Origin: Lobosporangium transversale
Lineage: Eukaryota > Mortierellomycota > Mortierellomycetes > Mortierellales > Mortierellaceae
Assembly: GCF_002105155.1 (NCBI RefSeq)
Contig: NW_019029039.1
Location: forward strand, 124,001 to 188,000
DNA: 64,000 nt
Direction: 5' to 3'
In this document: positions 47,496 through 59,780 of the stretch, piece after piece
How positions within the stretch are numbered: position 1 is the first letter of the stretch
Layout: the number at the start of each line of letters is the position of its first letter
Program-made: the position numbers and the translations under genes
Notes under the pieces: model-generated
What the model was told of the DNA's origin: nothing
Seen by the model: only the letters and a program-made list of their open reading frames with translations
Databases searched by the model: none

Positions 47496-47850
47496 CTTGC
47501 ACTACAAGAATAGCTTAATAATTTATGACCCATATACCCTTTCTTCAAAGAGACTAGAAACATCTTGACGCCTGAAAAAAGGCAACCAACGTAACTATTA
47601 ATCTAATCATTAACAATAAAAAAGATCAAGTCAAGACAGCAAGTTTGATTTTATCATTTTTTATTATTGCTTATTGGATTTAATATACATCAGGAAGGAG
47701 AGTAGAGAAGGTATCAAATATGGGCTTCAACGATGAAAAATGACTCGTGAAGGGAGTGGGGAAGGAAGGGGAGAGTCATAAAAAAGATAAAAGAGGGGAA
47801 AAGGAATCCACCCCTTTTAGTTTCAGTTTTTCGGATTACATGCAATTGAA
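47352..47850. other. convergent intergenic region
   Basis: Contains a 34-base T run (47462-47495); nothing else recognised. Confidence 0.35.
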
Positions 47851-48740
47851 TTACTTTTCATTATTGGGCGCATTAATGAAAGCATTGGAAAAGTATGACG
47901 ACGACGACGACGATGGGCGCTGAGGGTGGGGCGCCAAGAGAACAGCAAAGCTCGAGCAAGAATTGGATGATGAAGATCGTACAAGGGCTGGAGCAAGAGA
48001 TGTTGTTGAGAATGAGGCTACAGTTGTGGTTGCAGTTGCAGTATTTGTAGCATTGTGAACGTTAGTCCCGGGAGTCCCGGGAGGAAGATCAAGGTCCTCA
48101 CATGGCAAGAGAGCTTCATATGCAGGAGGTGGCGATGCTTCAGCAGCAGCGACGTTTCTGACATTCGCATTAGAATGGGCGTTAATATTGCTATTGCGAC
48201 TCAGGATTGTAGTCGCGGTTGCAGATCCAGTTATGGAGTGTGTCCGTGGTGTAATAAAGTAATACCCTTCCCCCCGGATCAAAACATTTGAAGGCACTAT
48301 GGGGCCAGTCGCAGTAGCCTGTCCTAGACCTACGCCTGTCCCCGCTTCTGCTCCTACTCCTACTCTATGTTCTTGCAGTATACCGGAGCGCGCGCCGAAC
48401 ACTTGAAGGTCTTGTAGATGGTTCAGATACATAGGTGGACAACCTTTGTTTTTCAAAAAAAAAAAAAAAAAAAAAAAGGGTGTGAGATTTAAAGTTAATG
48501 CATTTTAAACACAATTCCAACCTTCATAAACTTTAAAGATGGTCAATGCAACTTACTCTCATAGTCAAAGTTCTTAGTTGCCTGTCGTCTGTACTTGCGT
48601 TTAACAAGGACAACCCGACTAAAATAAATAACTGCAACTAAGAAGCCGATGAAGAGTGTTGCATAGATGAAAACATTTGAGTCAAAACTTGTAGTTTGGT
48701 TTTTAGTTGCATTGTTGCTGGTATTTTCAGTATTATCCAT
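47851..48740 (-). CDS. single-pass membrane protein with PPxY motifs, paralogue A
   Basis: 258 residues from exons 48740-48557 and 48443-47851. A short Asn/Thr-rich outside part (NNATKNQTTS, with sequons) precedes one transmembrane helix (FIYATLFIGFLVAVIYF) and a basic stop-transfer (VKRKYRRQ). Exon 2 starts SCPPMYLNHLQDLQ and the cytoplasmic tail is disordered, Ser/Thr/Ala-rich, with PPPAYEALLP near the middle. PPxY/PPAY motifs bind WW domains such as those of the ubiquitin ligase Rsp5, so an adaptor role in membrane-protein ubiquitination or trafficking is a reasonable inference. No known family recognised. The same architecture, intron position and phase recur in the gene at 52055-53854. 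Confidence 0.8.
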
Positions 48741-49284
48741 TGTTGTCCTTTTTTTTGTTTGTTTGTTTGTGATTGTAGATAATGAATAAATAAGGGGAAA
48801 AGATGGGGGGTATGATCAAAGAGGATCAGGGCAGTGAGGTGGCATGAGGTATAGCTCTATGGCCTGTTTGGATATAGAGATAAAGAGGTGTTAAGTCGAA
48901 TGGATTTTGAATGATGTAGTGAATATTATAGTGATGAGACTTGATCAAGCAGGAAAAAAAGCGAATAGATTGATGTATTAAGTAAAAAAGTGAGTGGAAA
49001 AGAGCGAAGAATGAAGAAAAAAAGAAAAAAAGGGAAGAGAAAAATGACAAGGTATAAATATGTATACAGTGTAATAACAATCCTTATCTTTTTAATAACG
49101 GCCGAAATTAGTGAAGATTGAAGGTAGAGGCATGTTTAAGATCGAGAACAGCGTAGATCTAATCCTTATGTGCTTCCCCTGTTGTACGCAATGCTTGATA
49201 AAAAAAAAAAAAAAAAAAAGGGCTCCCATGGTCGTGCATGGATAGCAAGCACCTTCAGCCTGCGGCCGCATTCCCCTTTTTCTC

Positions 49285-49316
<32 letters not shown>

Positions 49317-50519
49317 CTTGCTGATTCAACTCCCTTGAAAATTAGTAAAAAAGAAAAAAACGAATAAGTTGCATAGACCATTTATAGCCTTTTCTTAATG
49401 GAGAAATAGAGAACTCTTGGCAAAAAGACGGATTAGAAAGGAGAAGAGAGGGAGGATATGGGACGAAGATTGAATGTGGATTATGAAGGTTGAGTGGTTT
49501 TCTCCCCCTCTTTCTGAGCGGATCAAACTTGTATATATTTAAATGAATCTAATATGACATAAACGAGCGTCTCGGTGATGATAGAAAAAAAGAACCCGAG
49601 TATCTATTTTCAGGTTCCATGCCTCCCTGCTCTGCTTCCTACTGAAGAAAGTGTACAGTATATTGGTTTTGGGTACCGAGAGCCAGGGATTAGGAAAATA
49701 ATAAAATTTGTAATGCAGGAAAGCATGAAAGGACTTTGGTTCACTGACGAAATACGAGATGAGCCGTTCTTAATGCATTGAGTTCCTACTTTTAATTAGC
49801 ATCAAGGAAATGAAAAGCTCGAGGCTTTTTTATTTTCTTTTTGTAGTACATAGTGCATGGAGCATCAATTGAACGGCCACCAATTGCTTAAATAAATTGC
49901 CCAATACAGAGCAAGCGAGCCAGATGATGGCTGCCTTCGTTGCTGATGTTGATTATTATTATTAATATTAATATTATCTGTCTTTATATTCCAAGTGAAC
50001 CTCGCTTTTTCATTTTCATTGGAGTTATGGCTCCAGGATACAAGAATGATTCATTTCCTGACCTAACCTTCGAACGCGAGCTATTAAAGTAAATAATAAT
50101 CATGCTACCAATAAACGCCATCCAGACCCCATTTCCCCCTTTTCTTCTAATTGTGAGATCCTGTTCAATAGTTTAATGCCTAGGGAGTAAGGGCCTCTTC
50201 ATCGAAAGGGTTTGCCTAGCCTTCCTAGGCACTATGAATCCTAGCCCAAGTGTGAAACACTCTCCAAGGTTCACCAAACATGGGATATACAGTCCTTCTG
50301 CATAGGCACCCCTTTTGGAAGCCAACTCAAATACAGTTCAGTTAAAAGAGCTCCTTCCAGTTCTCGTTCAAAGACTGTTTATTGTCAGCAGCCTCATGGC
50401 TTCCTCGTATCCATATGTCTTCATTCTATGCCATCTTTAGCAGCGCACTGTCGTCCTCGTGCCGCCTGTGGGCTGATGACGGGTCGTCTTTCTGACCTAT
50501 CCTTTTATTACTAATCTTA
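48741..50519. other. gene-poor stretch, with a short ORF fragment
   Basis: Holds A/T runs (49200-49219, 49290-49316). A 68-codon plus-strand ORF at 49575-49781 (ending ESMKGLWFTDEIRDEPFLMH) looks like the tail of a protein but has no identifiable family or upstream exon. The DNA from 50150 to 50500 shows nothing recognisable. Confidence 0.3.
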
Positions 50520-51235
50520 CACAGTGTAGCCAACGGATGGCTGATGCATGTTTTAACGAGCAAGTTAATGTGCTGGACATGGAATCAGGAAAGGTATTGC
50601 AGTCGCTTGAAGGGCACAGCAAGGAGATAACCGAGATAGATTATTCGCCTAATGGGAAGGAAGTACATTACCTTAGGCAATGAAGACATGGCAGTGCGAG
50701 TATGGAATCCGGAGACAGGCCAGTGTTTGGTGAAAATCCCATCTGAAGGCGGGTATGCTAGAGCACTCATATGGGGTGCATTTGAAGAAGGCTACTTTCT
50801 AGTCACAGGATATGCAGATGGCTCTCTTAGGTTGTGGCATATTGTGGAGGAGGACGATCAGTATTAGTACCGCTTGAAATGGAGCACTAGACAAACGACT
50901 CTTAATGCTCGCAACATGCGTATTCAAGATGTAAGTGGATTGAGTAGCGTCAACAGGAAGCCCCTGGAACAATGAGGAGCTATAGACGAGCAATTCCTTT
51001 GGTCGTAAATGAAGCATCTAAACAGATTGCAATAGCATCACCAGTGACATTCAATCTGGAAGCTTCCTTTAGCCAAGATCGTCATCAAGACCTAGTAGAG
51101 GCAGCTTCAAAGACAGTGATCTTGAGACAAGAGATACCGTTGACAACGGCAGCAGTGCCAAGTAGATCGAGCAAAGACTACTGGTTCAAATACAGTGTGT
51201 ACAGCGAAAGTAATTTTGTATGTTATTTCATGTAG
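50520..51235 (+). pseudogene. WD40-repeat protein pseudogene (C-terminal fragment)
   Basis: Protein-like stretches follow each other in shifting frames: NVLDMESGKVLQSLEGHSKE and IDYSPNGKE (one WD repeat) at about 50560-50665, then a +1 shift into YITLGNEDMAVRVWNPETGQ and GYADGSLRLWHIVEEDDQY. A stop follows, then the frame continues as YRLKWSTRQTTLNARNMRIQ until another stop near 50973. The VRVW/LRLW endings and GH spacing are diagnostic for WD40 blades. The stops and shift rule out a functional product. It resembles the C-terminus of NACHT/WD40-type proteins that are numerous in Mortierella genomes (recalled similarity, not searched). Confidence 0.75.
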
Positions 51236-51598
51236 ATCTTACGACGACTAAGGGACTCGATAAATAAGATGGTATTGGGGATAAAGAATAAAGTAAAAAG
51301 ATACTTGTTAACTAGCCAACATGAATAAGATTGATATAAACACGTCTTTTGCATGAGTAAATTGATACAGTTGGTTAGTGTGAAGATAGGTGATGAGGTA
51401 TATCAACCGCTGCTTTTTTATTTAATACATCCGTGCAAATGTGTGGGATATTCAGTAGCACCCTTTATGTAGTGACACTTAGTTGGTTAAAAGCTGGGCT
51501 TTAGACAAATGCTTATTTAATAAAGCCCTGGTTCAGTTTGATAAATTCATAAAAAAGAGAGTGTCAACTTCTCCATTAGTTCCGTTGGTTGTGCTTTG

Positions 51599-51629
<31 letters not shown>

Positions 51630-52054
51630 ATTACACGGGCCAAGCAACCTAATTCCCCTGTCATGTCGGATATATATTTTACTCCGGTTTCCACTTTTTT
51701 TTTTTTTTTTTTTTTTTTGAATCCCGAAGAACTGAGCTTTTGCTTACTTTGGAAATAATCGCACATTTGAACAAAAAAAAAAAAAAAAAAAAGAAAAAAA
51801 AGAGCATTGCAGCAACAAGTCCTTGAGGATTGGAAACAAACAAGACAGTCCATTTTACAAGAATAGGAAGCAACAATGACGCTTTACACATTCACAATAA
51901 AAAAAAAAAAAGGATTTTTTTAATTGACAATGCGGATGAATGATGATTAGATACAAGAGTGAAAATAAGGCTAAAGAAGAAAGAAGGGTATGTAATAGTA
52001 GAAGGAGAGAGGAAGAAAGTTGATGCTATTTTACAATTTTTTTTTTTTTTCCTG
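51236..52054. other. 3' region of paralogue B, homopolymer-rich
   Basis: Three long runs: A (51599-51627), T (51694-51718) and A (51773-51800). No gene seen. Confidence 0.35.
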
Positions 52055-53854
52055 TTACTGCATAGAAGCAACTGTGTTATATGAAGGTGGTAACGGTGGT
52101 GCTTCTTCTGAAGAGGATGGAATATAAGGCGGTGGACCTATGCTTCTCAAACGGTACAAGGACGGAGGCATAGGCGAAGGTGATGACGACGAAGAAGTGT
52201 TATTGTTCGGACCCAATCGACTACTCTCACTCCTTTCCGTCATGGGGCTGATACTGATGACATTCTCGCGGGAGATGCCATTATTGTGATAATCGACATT
52301 GTTGTCGATATGCGCAGTTACGGGAGAATTGGAGAGATTTACTAAATCTGCGGAGTCGTCGGACTCTGTAATCGGAATAATCGTAGAGTTCCTGTTATGG
52401 GGAGGCGAGATGCTTGCAGTGCTTCCAGTCCGACGATGAGGAGATGTAGATCGAGAGCCGCTAGGAGAAGAAGCAATGGAGGATGATGTTGAGGTGTGAC
52501 GGTGGTGGCCCTGAAGGGAGGCACGCGAACTCCGGCTACTGTTACTATGATTCTGATTAAAGTGATGAAGGCCTCTCCTTAAGATCGATAGGTGCCGACG
52601 ATTCAAGAATGCTTGAGTAGGCGGAGGCACGCTAATCACTGGATCAGATACATTGTTGTTACTGTTAGACAGGGGTGAGGCTGAATCCGAGCCTGAGGTC
52701 TCTCTTGGCAAAGGTGTTGATGTCGTTGAACTAGTTGCAGTTACACCAGCGTCAGCAACAGAGTTTATACGAGAAGAAGAGGAAGAAGAGAGCAATGAGG
52801 CTGCAGCTGTTGTTGTAGTAGTCGTGGTAGTCGTGGTAGTCGTGGTTGTTGTCGTAAGAATAGGTCGAGTTGAATCTATATAGTAATCCGTATCCAGATC
52901 GTCCAAACCAAGTCGCTGCTGTTGCTGTTGATGATAATGAAGATGATTCTGTTGATGTTGTTGATCTACAAGAGCTAGGTGTTGTGTCAATCCTTGTTGT
53001 TGTGAATCTTCAGCGACGCTGCAGTATACAACACGATCTGGGTACACGATTGTAGTTTCTGAATCAAGGTAGGGCTGATCATTCATATAGGCCACATATT
53101 GAGGAGGACTCACTAATAACAAACCAAAAAATAAGAAGAGTTAGAATCAATATAATAAGATTGCTCTATTTTTTTTTTTTTTTTTTTTTTTTTGACCCAA
53201 CGCATTTGTCATTGTTTTGTCTCAAAGCATCGCGCAAGGGCCCTGATTGAGCGATATTTGTCAGGCACAAAAACATCAAGAGAGCATTGAGAGCAAAAAG
53301 ACAAGGATGATGTCAGGGTATAGCAAAAAAAATGGCGCGCGAGATGAATTTGGCGATAAGGAGATAGAAGCTGAAAGGAAAAACAGAATTAAAGAAAAAG
53401 GAAAAAGGCAAGAGAAGAACATCCTCTTTTTGATTCTTTTTATATATATAGACTTGCCTTCGTCTCCAGAATCTGGTCGATATGTCGTTGTTGCTCGCCG
53501 CTCTGCCATCTCGGGATCATTTCTACCTCTGGCGCGGCGACGGCGACGATCTCGACGGGCGACATAGATAGTGTAAAAGATAGCGAGCATTAAGCCCAGG
53601 GATGCAATGATGTAAAACGCAGACTGTAGAGGCATAGTGGGGTCGCCGGTGTTGCTGTTGTTATTGGATGATGACCCTGGGATGGCCGTAACGGAAGCTG
53701 TGGCCATAATAGTCGATGTCGTTGTCATGACCATAGACGTTTCAGTGGCAGAAGAAGAAAGAGAAGGGGCAGACAAGGTTGGTGCGAATGTACTATGTGT
53801 CGCCGTCGTTATTGTTGCCATAGTATCGGTTGTGGAAGATGTCGACGAGGACAT
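52055..53854 (-). CDS. single-pass membrane protein with PPxY motifs, paralogue B (GC-AG intron)
   Basis: 484 residues. Exon 1 (53854-53458) encodes a Ser/Thr-rich outside segment, a transmembrane helix (AFYIIASLGLMLAIFYTIYV) and a strongly basic stop-transfer (ARRDRRRRRARGR). Exon 2 (53112-52055) begins VSPPQYVAYMNDQP. The long disordered tail has Gln/His runs, a 16-residue poly-Thr run, poly-Ser and a C-terminal GPPPYIPSSSEEAPPLPPSY, i.e. PPPY and PPSY motifs suited to WW-domain binding. The donor reads GAAG|GCAAGT, the classic GC donor, and phase 1 matches the intron of paralogue A. No leader peptide is obvious; the N-terminus is probably outside as a type III protein. Function inferred as a trafficking or ubiquitin-ligase adaptor. 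Confidence 0.82.
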
Positions 53855-55286
53855 TGTGGAGGAGGGGAGTACTGTGGAGACAATGCGGAAGGAATGGTGG
53901 ATAACGAGACGGGTTGTTTAGAGATGTGGTGATAAAGACGACCGTTAAGAAGGAATGCGGACTAAAAAAAAGGAAGAGTAAAGAAAGAACAAAAAAAAAA
54001 AAAAAAGAGAGAGAGAAAAAGGCGTAATTGATTAATTTGAATAATTACAAAGTAGGGAATGTAAAGGGTAGTGGCAATTACCAGTGCAGGAGATAGAAGA
54101 AAATAAAAAGCGGAAGTGGAGGATTGTAAATTACGAGAGACAAAAAAAGAAACCAAGGGAGTATTACAATGAAAAAGGGTCTTGAAGGGAGGAGAAGAAG
54201 GAGTAGGAGAGGCGAAATGGACTACTTTTATATGGCGGAATAAAAACGAATAAAGTTTCGTCCCTGAACTGGTTTGTGAATGACATGCAGATACAGGACA
54301 TGCAGGAGGGAACTAACCAAATGCAAAAAATGAGACAAATTGCAATACACATCATATCCCCAAATCTTTCTGGAGGAACCATGAAAAAAAAAAAAAATAA
54401 AAAAAATAAAAAAGAAAGAAAGTAAAAAGCGCAAGGTGCGTGTTTACTCGAGTGAAAATGATACATGATGTCAAGCAAGAGGACACATGTTTTCTTGTCT
54501 TTTGTCGTTGCTCTTGTCAATCAATGAAAAATAACTCATAAAGAACCATTCGCTTTTAAATCCTCTCATTGGAAATACCCCGATAGCCGACCAATACAGA
54601 CTGGACATTCAGGCACAGCATATAACAATACGAACATTTCTTTAATTCTGCACATTACAATACACACCCTTCTTTCTCCTCAAGAGACACCCGTGCGCAT
54701 CTAATGAGGCGTATCATCCCAGAAACCTGAAAAGCCTGATTTCTGAGAGATGTCTTATTGCTTACAGCAAATGGTATCGCTTTTTTGGACTGCGCAAAGC
54801 GCGTTTTCCTTGACTCCCGTCTCGCCACAGCGCAATCGTTCAAAAAGGACATGTGTGTTTCCAGAATATCTTTTTTTTTTTTTTTTTTGCCTTTCGCAAT
54901 GGAGCTATTTAAACTGTTAGTCGAAAAAAGTGCAGAAGTCTTCAATCCCTTTGACATCAAAAATTGAAAATCCTTATTATACGTTTTTTATTTTTTATTT
55001 TTAAGACTAAGGACACTTTTATCCATCGTCATTGGCTATCAATCTTGTCTATAGCAAATGAACGTAATAAATTGAGAGGCATTTTTCGAAGACACGGCAA
55101 GATTGTAAATCCGGTCGGATAATTTGATTGTAAAAAGCGCGCGTGTTTATTTTCATGTGCGTATACATGCGTATAGAAAAACCAAACTTCGAGAATTTTT
55201 CCTTTTACAACGTAGCGTAAAGCAACAGTCCTACGCGTCTTAGTTTTTGTTAGAATGAGTGTATTTATTCAAGCCTACTTGACAAC

Positions 55287-55317
<31 letters not shown>

Positions 55318-55399
55318 TTCTTCATCAACAAAATATAGTTATTCCAAAGAAGTTCTTCTTATTATCGTAATATTACAATTCTTTTATATATTTTTATTT
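53855..55399. other. intergenic region, nothing supported
   Basis: A/T runs (53991-54006, 54385-54397, 54871-54888, 55297-55317). Short ORFs at 54655-54967 on both strands are unrecognised and may be gene relics. Confidence 0.35.
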
Positions 55400-55810
55400 T
55401 TATGCCTTCCAGGCCCTGAAGATCAATTCAGTCAATCCAACGTCCGAGGTGTTGAACTGGTAGCATCCGATGAGAGTCAAGACAGTGGCGCCACGAAGGG
55501 TCCAGCTAATGGCCTTGTTACCGAAGACACCGACCTTACCAGGGTGGAGATAATCAGTGATCATAGCATCAAAGCCCATGTGCGAGTGGATGGGAATAAC
55601 AACACCCAGAAGACCGTCTGTGATGGGATTAGCACCATTGATGGCAGAGGCAGCGAAGAGAGGAACCATCGAGACACTCAGGATACGCTCAAAGTCCCAA
55701 TGGTAGGAGCCATGAACCTGGTTAGGGGCAGGGATCTTGAATGAGGGAGCTTTGTAGACCTCAGTAACATCTGCAGAGGTCTGTCCCGAAGTAGAAGCAC
55801 TGCTACGGGC

Positions 55811-55846
<36 letters not shown>

Positions 55847-56378
55847 GGAAATAGAGGTGAGGGTTCGTGTGAGAAGAATGGATTTTTTTTTTTACAGTCG
55901 TGCTTGTCTGTTAACATGACATTGCTGAACTGTAGTCGATCCCGTGCATGAATGTATACCAAGGTAATTGGTCAAAGGTGATTTCAAAAACTAGCGAGAA
56001 TAGGGTGAGAGCAAGGTTGATCGTGGGTTGTTGGTCGGTTCATCCCCAGATTATGCCACTTTCGGATTGTCATAATGCACACATAAAAATGGAGCTCGCG
56101 TGTTACTTCCGGTGATCTAGTCGTGTTTCCGTGTGCCACCATAATGCAAAAGGATACTTTCTGGAGTTGATGTTCCTTTACATGAATAAAACAGATAACA
56201 CCTCTTGTATAAATAATAATAATAGCACTCTTTTGAATCACTAAAAGGTTCATTCATTACAAGCATGGAAATAGACGCGGGTGTTCAAGGCAGTGGACGA
56301 GCGAAGAGCGGTAGCCATGCGGAAGGAAGCATTGGAGCGGCTCATAGCCAAGGGAGAAGCGGCAAGTCTAAGAGCCAT
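55400..56378 (-). CDS. SDH4: succinate dehydrogenase membrane anchor subunit (CybS / Sdh4)
   Basis: Small heme/ubiquinone-binding membrane subunit of respiratory complex II in the inner mitochondrial membrane. Exons 56378-56261 and 55809-55400; 175 residues. The N-terminus MALRLAASPLAMSRSNASFR is a typical arginine/serine-rich import presequence. The mature part has KIPAPNQVHGSYHWDFERILS, then SMVPLFAAS, the helix with IPIHSHMGFDAMITDYLHP (His and Asp-Tyr positions of the heme/quinone site) and a third helix SWTLRGATVLTLIGCYQFN. The intron ends in ~28 A (sense) directly before its AG. Divergent from MPP-beta. Confidence 0.95.
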
Positions 56379-56846
56379 TGTTATTGATGATTGAGTAGAG
56401 TAGAGTGGAGTGGAGTGGAGTGAAGAGAATGAAGACGGGATCGAGAGAGAGGAAGGTGAGGATGAAAAAGAAACGGATTCTCTTGCCCAAAAGTTGACAC
56501 TGTTTGTCCGATTGCGGAATCTCCGAGCTTGTTCCCTCGTGTAAATGAAAATTAAAAAAGGTCTGTAGCAAATACGATCGGGGAAGGATGTTCATGACAA
56601 CTTTTATAGATAACCTGTGGGCTAAAATTATATACCCTGTAGAGTAGTAAGTTTACAATGGAGATGCCCCTGAATTAACTAGGCTGGAAATCTCCTCCCC
56701 TTAATCAGAGTTTGATTTGCGCACTTTTTGCATTCGTGAATGTTCTTCCCGGACAAGTGTTTCTGTGAGAAAAAAAGCTTTTCTATTGTCTGATCAGATT
56801 CTTTTGCATCCCATTCTTTCGTTCCACACACACAAATACGCACGTC
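56379..56846. promoter_or_regulatory. bidirectional promoter of SDH4 and MPP-beta
   Basis: A 468-bp spacer between two divergent genes for mitochondrial proteins. Contains a GAGTG tandem repeat (56394-56425) on the SDH4 side and a pyrimidine/CACA-rich leader on the MPP side (56790-56846). No ORF. Confidence 0.5.
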
Positions 56847-59063
56847 ATGGCTTCCACCCTTCTGTCTACCGCCTTCAGGGCTGGCCGTCTCAACTTGGCT
56901 CGCCAGGTATTATAACTATTTGCATCCCCTTTTCTTTTACCTTCCCATTCTTTCTTTACAGAAACTATGATTCCGAACATATTTTCGGGAATGTTTTTTT
57001 TTTTTTTTTTTTTCGTACACTTCAGGATGAGTGATGGACAATATGGCAGGATAATGAATAATCTTCGTATGGCAGGATTCCATTGCAATAGCATGGTTTG
57101 GATTTGATTGAAATGCCTTCAAGCCATTTTACAACAATGCGCGAATCAATTAATATCTGGAACTCCTCGGATTAAATGATGGTTGATTGCTTTGGCGACA
57201 CATACGACTATCAAATAAATAAAGGCAGCCATTAACTCGGTTTTTTCTCAGCTCTCTTCATCCGTTTATAATCCATTGGCTACATAAAACGATTAGAGTC
57301 CGTATTGAAAAGGGTAATTCATAACCATTTCTCTCTTATCCACTTTTTTTGGCCTTTTTCTTCAATATAGGCTATTCGTCCTCTTGCCACTGCTGCTGCC
57401 ACACAATTTCCTGGGGCTCGCATCACCAATCTGAAGAATGGCTTGACTATCGCCACTGAGTCTAATCCCTCAGCTCAAACTGCCACCGTCGGCGTATTCA
57501 TTGATGCCGGTAGCCGTGCTGAGAACGCCAAGAATAACGGCGCTGCCCATTTCTTGGAGCATATGGCTTTCAAGGTAAACCAATTCATCATTAAAAGTTG
57601 TTAATCGAGTTTGATTTGTGTCTTCGGCTGCAGTATTATGAATGAGTAGGAGATCATACAGGAGTTAGTTTGATATTAAATCCAGATGACTGTGCGCAGT
57701 CAAGGCTTAAAAGAAACTCAGGTCTTGTGATCCGATTGTTGGACTTAGAAGGAAAAGAATGCGTTGTAGAATAACGACTTGGCATATCATACTATGGAGC
57801 TACCAACTATAGAGCTAACCTTGCGGAAATCGTGACATGGCAAGGAAAAAAAAAAATGCGGTACTAGATAACCAATCTTACATTGAAAAATTTGACATCT
57901 GGAAATAGGGCACCAATACCCGTAGCCAACACGACATCGAGTTGCAGATTGAGAACATGGGCGCTCATTTGAACGCCTACACTTCTCGCGAGCAGACCGT
58001 CTACTACGCAAAGTCATTCAAGGCTGATATCCCCAAGTCTGTCGAGATTCTCTCTGATATTCTTCAGAACTCAACCTTGAACAACGATGCCATCGAACGC
58101 GAGCGCGATGTCATTCTCCGTGAGCAGCAGGAGGTTGAGAAGCAAATGGAGGAGGTCGTCTTTGACCACTTGCATGCCACTGCTTTCCAGGGCGAAGCTC
58201 TTGGACGTACTATTCTGGGACCCAAGGAGAACATCAAGTCCTTAACCCGCGATGATCTTGTTAACTATATCAAGACTAACTACACTGCCGATCGTATGGT
58301 CCTCGTCGGTGCCGGTGGTGTTGACCACGATGCTCTTGTTCAGTTGGCCGAGCAGCACTTCAGCAAGCTTCCTGTCTCGGCCAATCCTACCGGCCTTGGC
58401 AAGACCTATGCCTTTGCTCCCAATTTTACTGGCTCCGAGATCCGCCTCCAGGATGATACCATGAACCTGGCTCACATTGCCATCGCTGTCGAGGGCTGCG
58501 GCTGGACCTCACCTGATTACTATACCATGCTCGTAATGCAGTCCATCATCGGCACCTGGGATCGCTCTCTCGGTGCCTCTGCCCACACCTCGTCCCGCCT
58601 GTCGAGCATTGTTCATGAGAACAAATTGGCCAACTCTTTCATGTCCTTCAACACTTCTTACACTGATACTGGTCTCTTTGGCATCTACTTCATTACTGAA
58701 AACAAGGACTCTCAAGACGATTTGGTCCACTTTGCTCAGAAGGAGTGGGCTCGCTTGACTACCTCAGTCACCGCTGCTGAAGTCGAGCGTGCTAAGCAGC
58801 AACTCAGATCATCTCTTCTTTTGGGATTGGATGGCACAACTGCTATTGCCGAGGATATTGGACGTCAGTTGGTTACAACTGGCAAGCGCATCTCACCTCA
58901 GGAGGTTGAGAAACTGATCAATAAGATCACCGTTGGCGATGTCCATCGCGTTGCATCTCAGTACCTTTGGGACCGTGAGATCGCCATGGTCGGTGTTGGA
59001 CCAATTGAGTGCTTGCCTGACTATGTCCGTGTTCGCAACAATATGTCTTGGAACCGTTACTAG
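56847..59063 (+). CDS. mitochondrial processing peptidase beta subunit (M16 metallopeptidase)
   Basis: Catalytic subunit of MPP, which removes presequences from imported matrix proteins. Exons 56847-56906, 57371-57574, 57909-59063; 472 residues. Presequence [20 protein letters not shown]. The mature protein starts around [20 protein letters not shown]. The inverted zinc motif HFLEH (HxxEH, residues ~80-84) sits in [16 protein letters not shown], and the distal zinc-ligand Glu lies in the [18 protein letters not shown] helix about 75 residues on. The C-terminal [20 protein letters not shown] and [14 protein letters not shown] match beta subunits. The complete HxxEH makes it MPP-beta rather than MPP-alpha or a Core protein. 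It shares a promoter region with SDH4. Confidence 0.96.
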
Positions 59064-59200
59064 AGCCCTTGATTCCCTCATTCCTTTGTTCCTCCCACTT
59101 TTCATGTCATCTTTCGCTCACTCACCATCCTTAAAATCTCGAATATAAATACACTCTTTATCTTACTATGCAAGCATAACGATTATTATTATTATTAGTG

Positions 59201-59231
<31 letters not shown>

Positions 59232-59780
59232 ATAGACAAGACGAACAAGTCTGTGAATTAAAAAAAATGGCACTTTCTGTAGATCTGACACGTTTAAAAA
59301 AATTTCCATTTTGTGTTCATTGCGTATAAGCCACATGCAGTGGCAAATTGTGTGTTTTGTCTGTCCAAAAAAGGAACCATCAGGAACCTTACATTCTCTC
59401 ATTCCATGCACAGAAAACTTGGTTGTTCTCGCCTTTGCCTCCCCACTCTTCAATCACTCTCTTTAATCCTCACCATTACGTAGCCCTCTTCTGCATTCTC
59501 AGTCATATAAAATAGTATTATAGAATAAAAGGAAAAAAAAAAAAAAAAAAAAAAAAAAGTAATGATTCAACGGTCATGAGTTCAAGGTTGATCACAAAGT
59601 GTATACCTTCATTACAACCACGAGGTATTTCTTACCTTTTTTTTTTTTTCTTTTTTTCTTTTTTTCCTTTTTTTTTAAAAAAAAAACATATATTCAGGTT
59701 GTCGCAATCGCCTAAACCTTTTTTTATTATGCTTAGCCTGGTCTAGTCGATCCAATGATACAAAGGTCCAGATCTACATT
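59064..59780. other. spacer between MPP-beta and PPR genes
   Basis: Rich in A/T homopolymers (59200-59225 T, 59531-59558 A, 59637-59686 mixed T/A). The leader before 59781 shows no ORF. Confidence 0.35.

Noticed and set aside
52653-52883. ORF with a poly-Val run
   Set aside because: Antisense reading of the poly-Thr codons of paralogue B.
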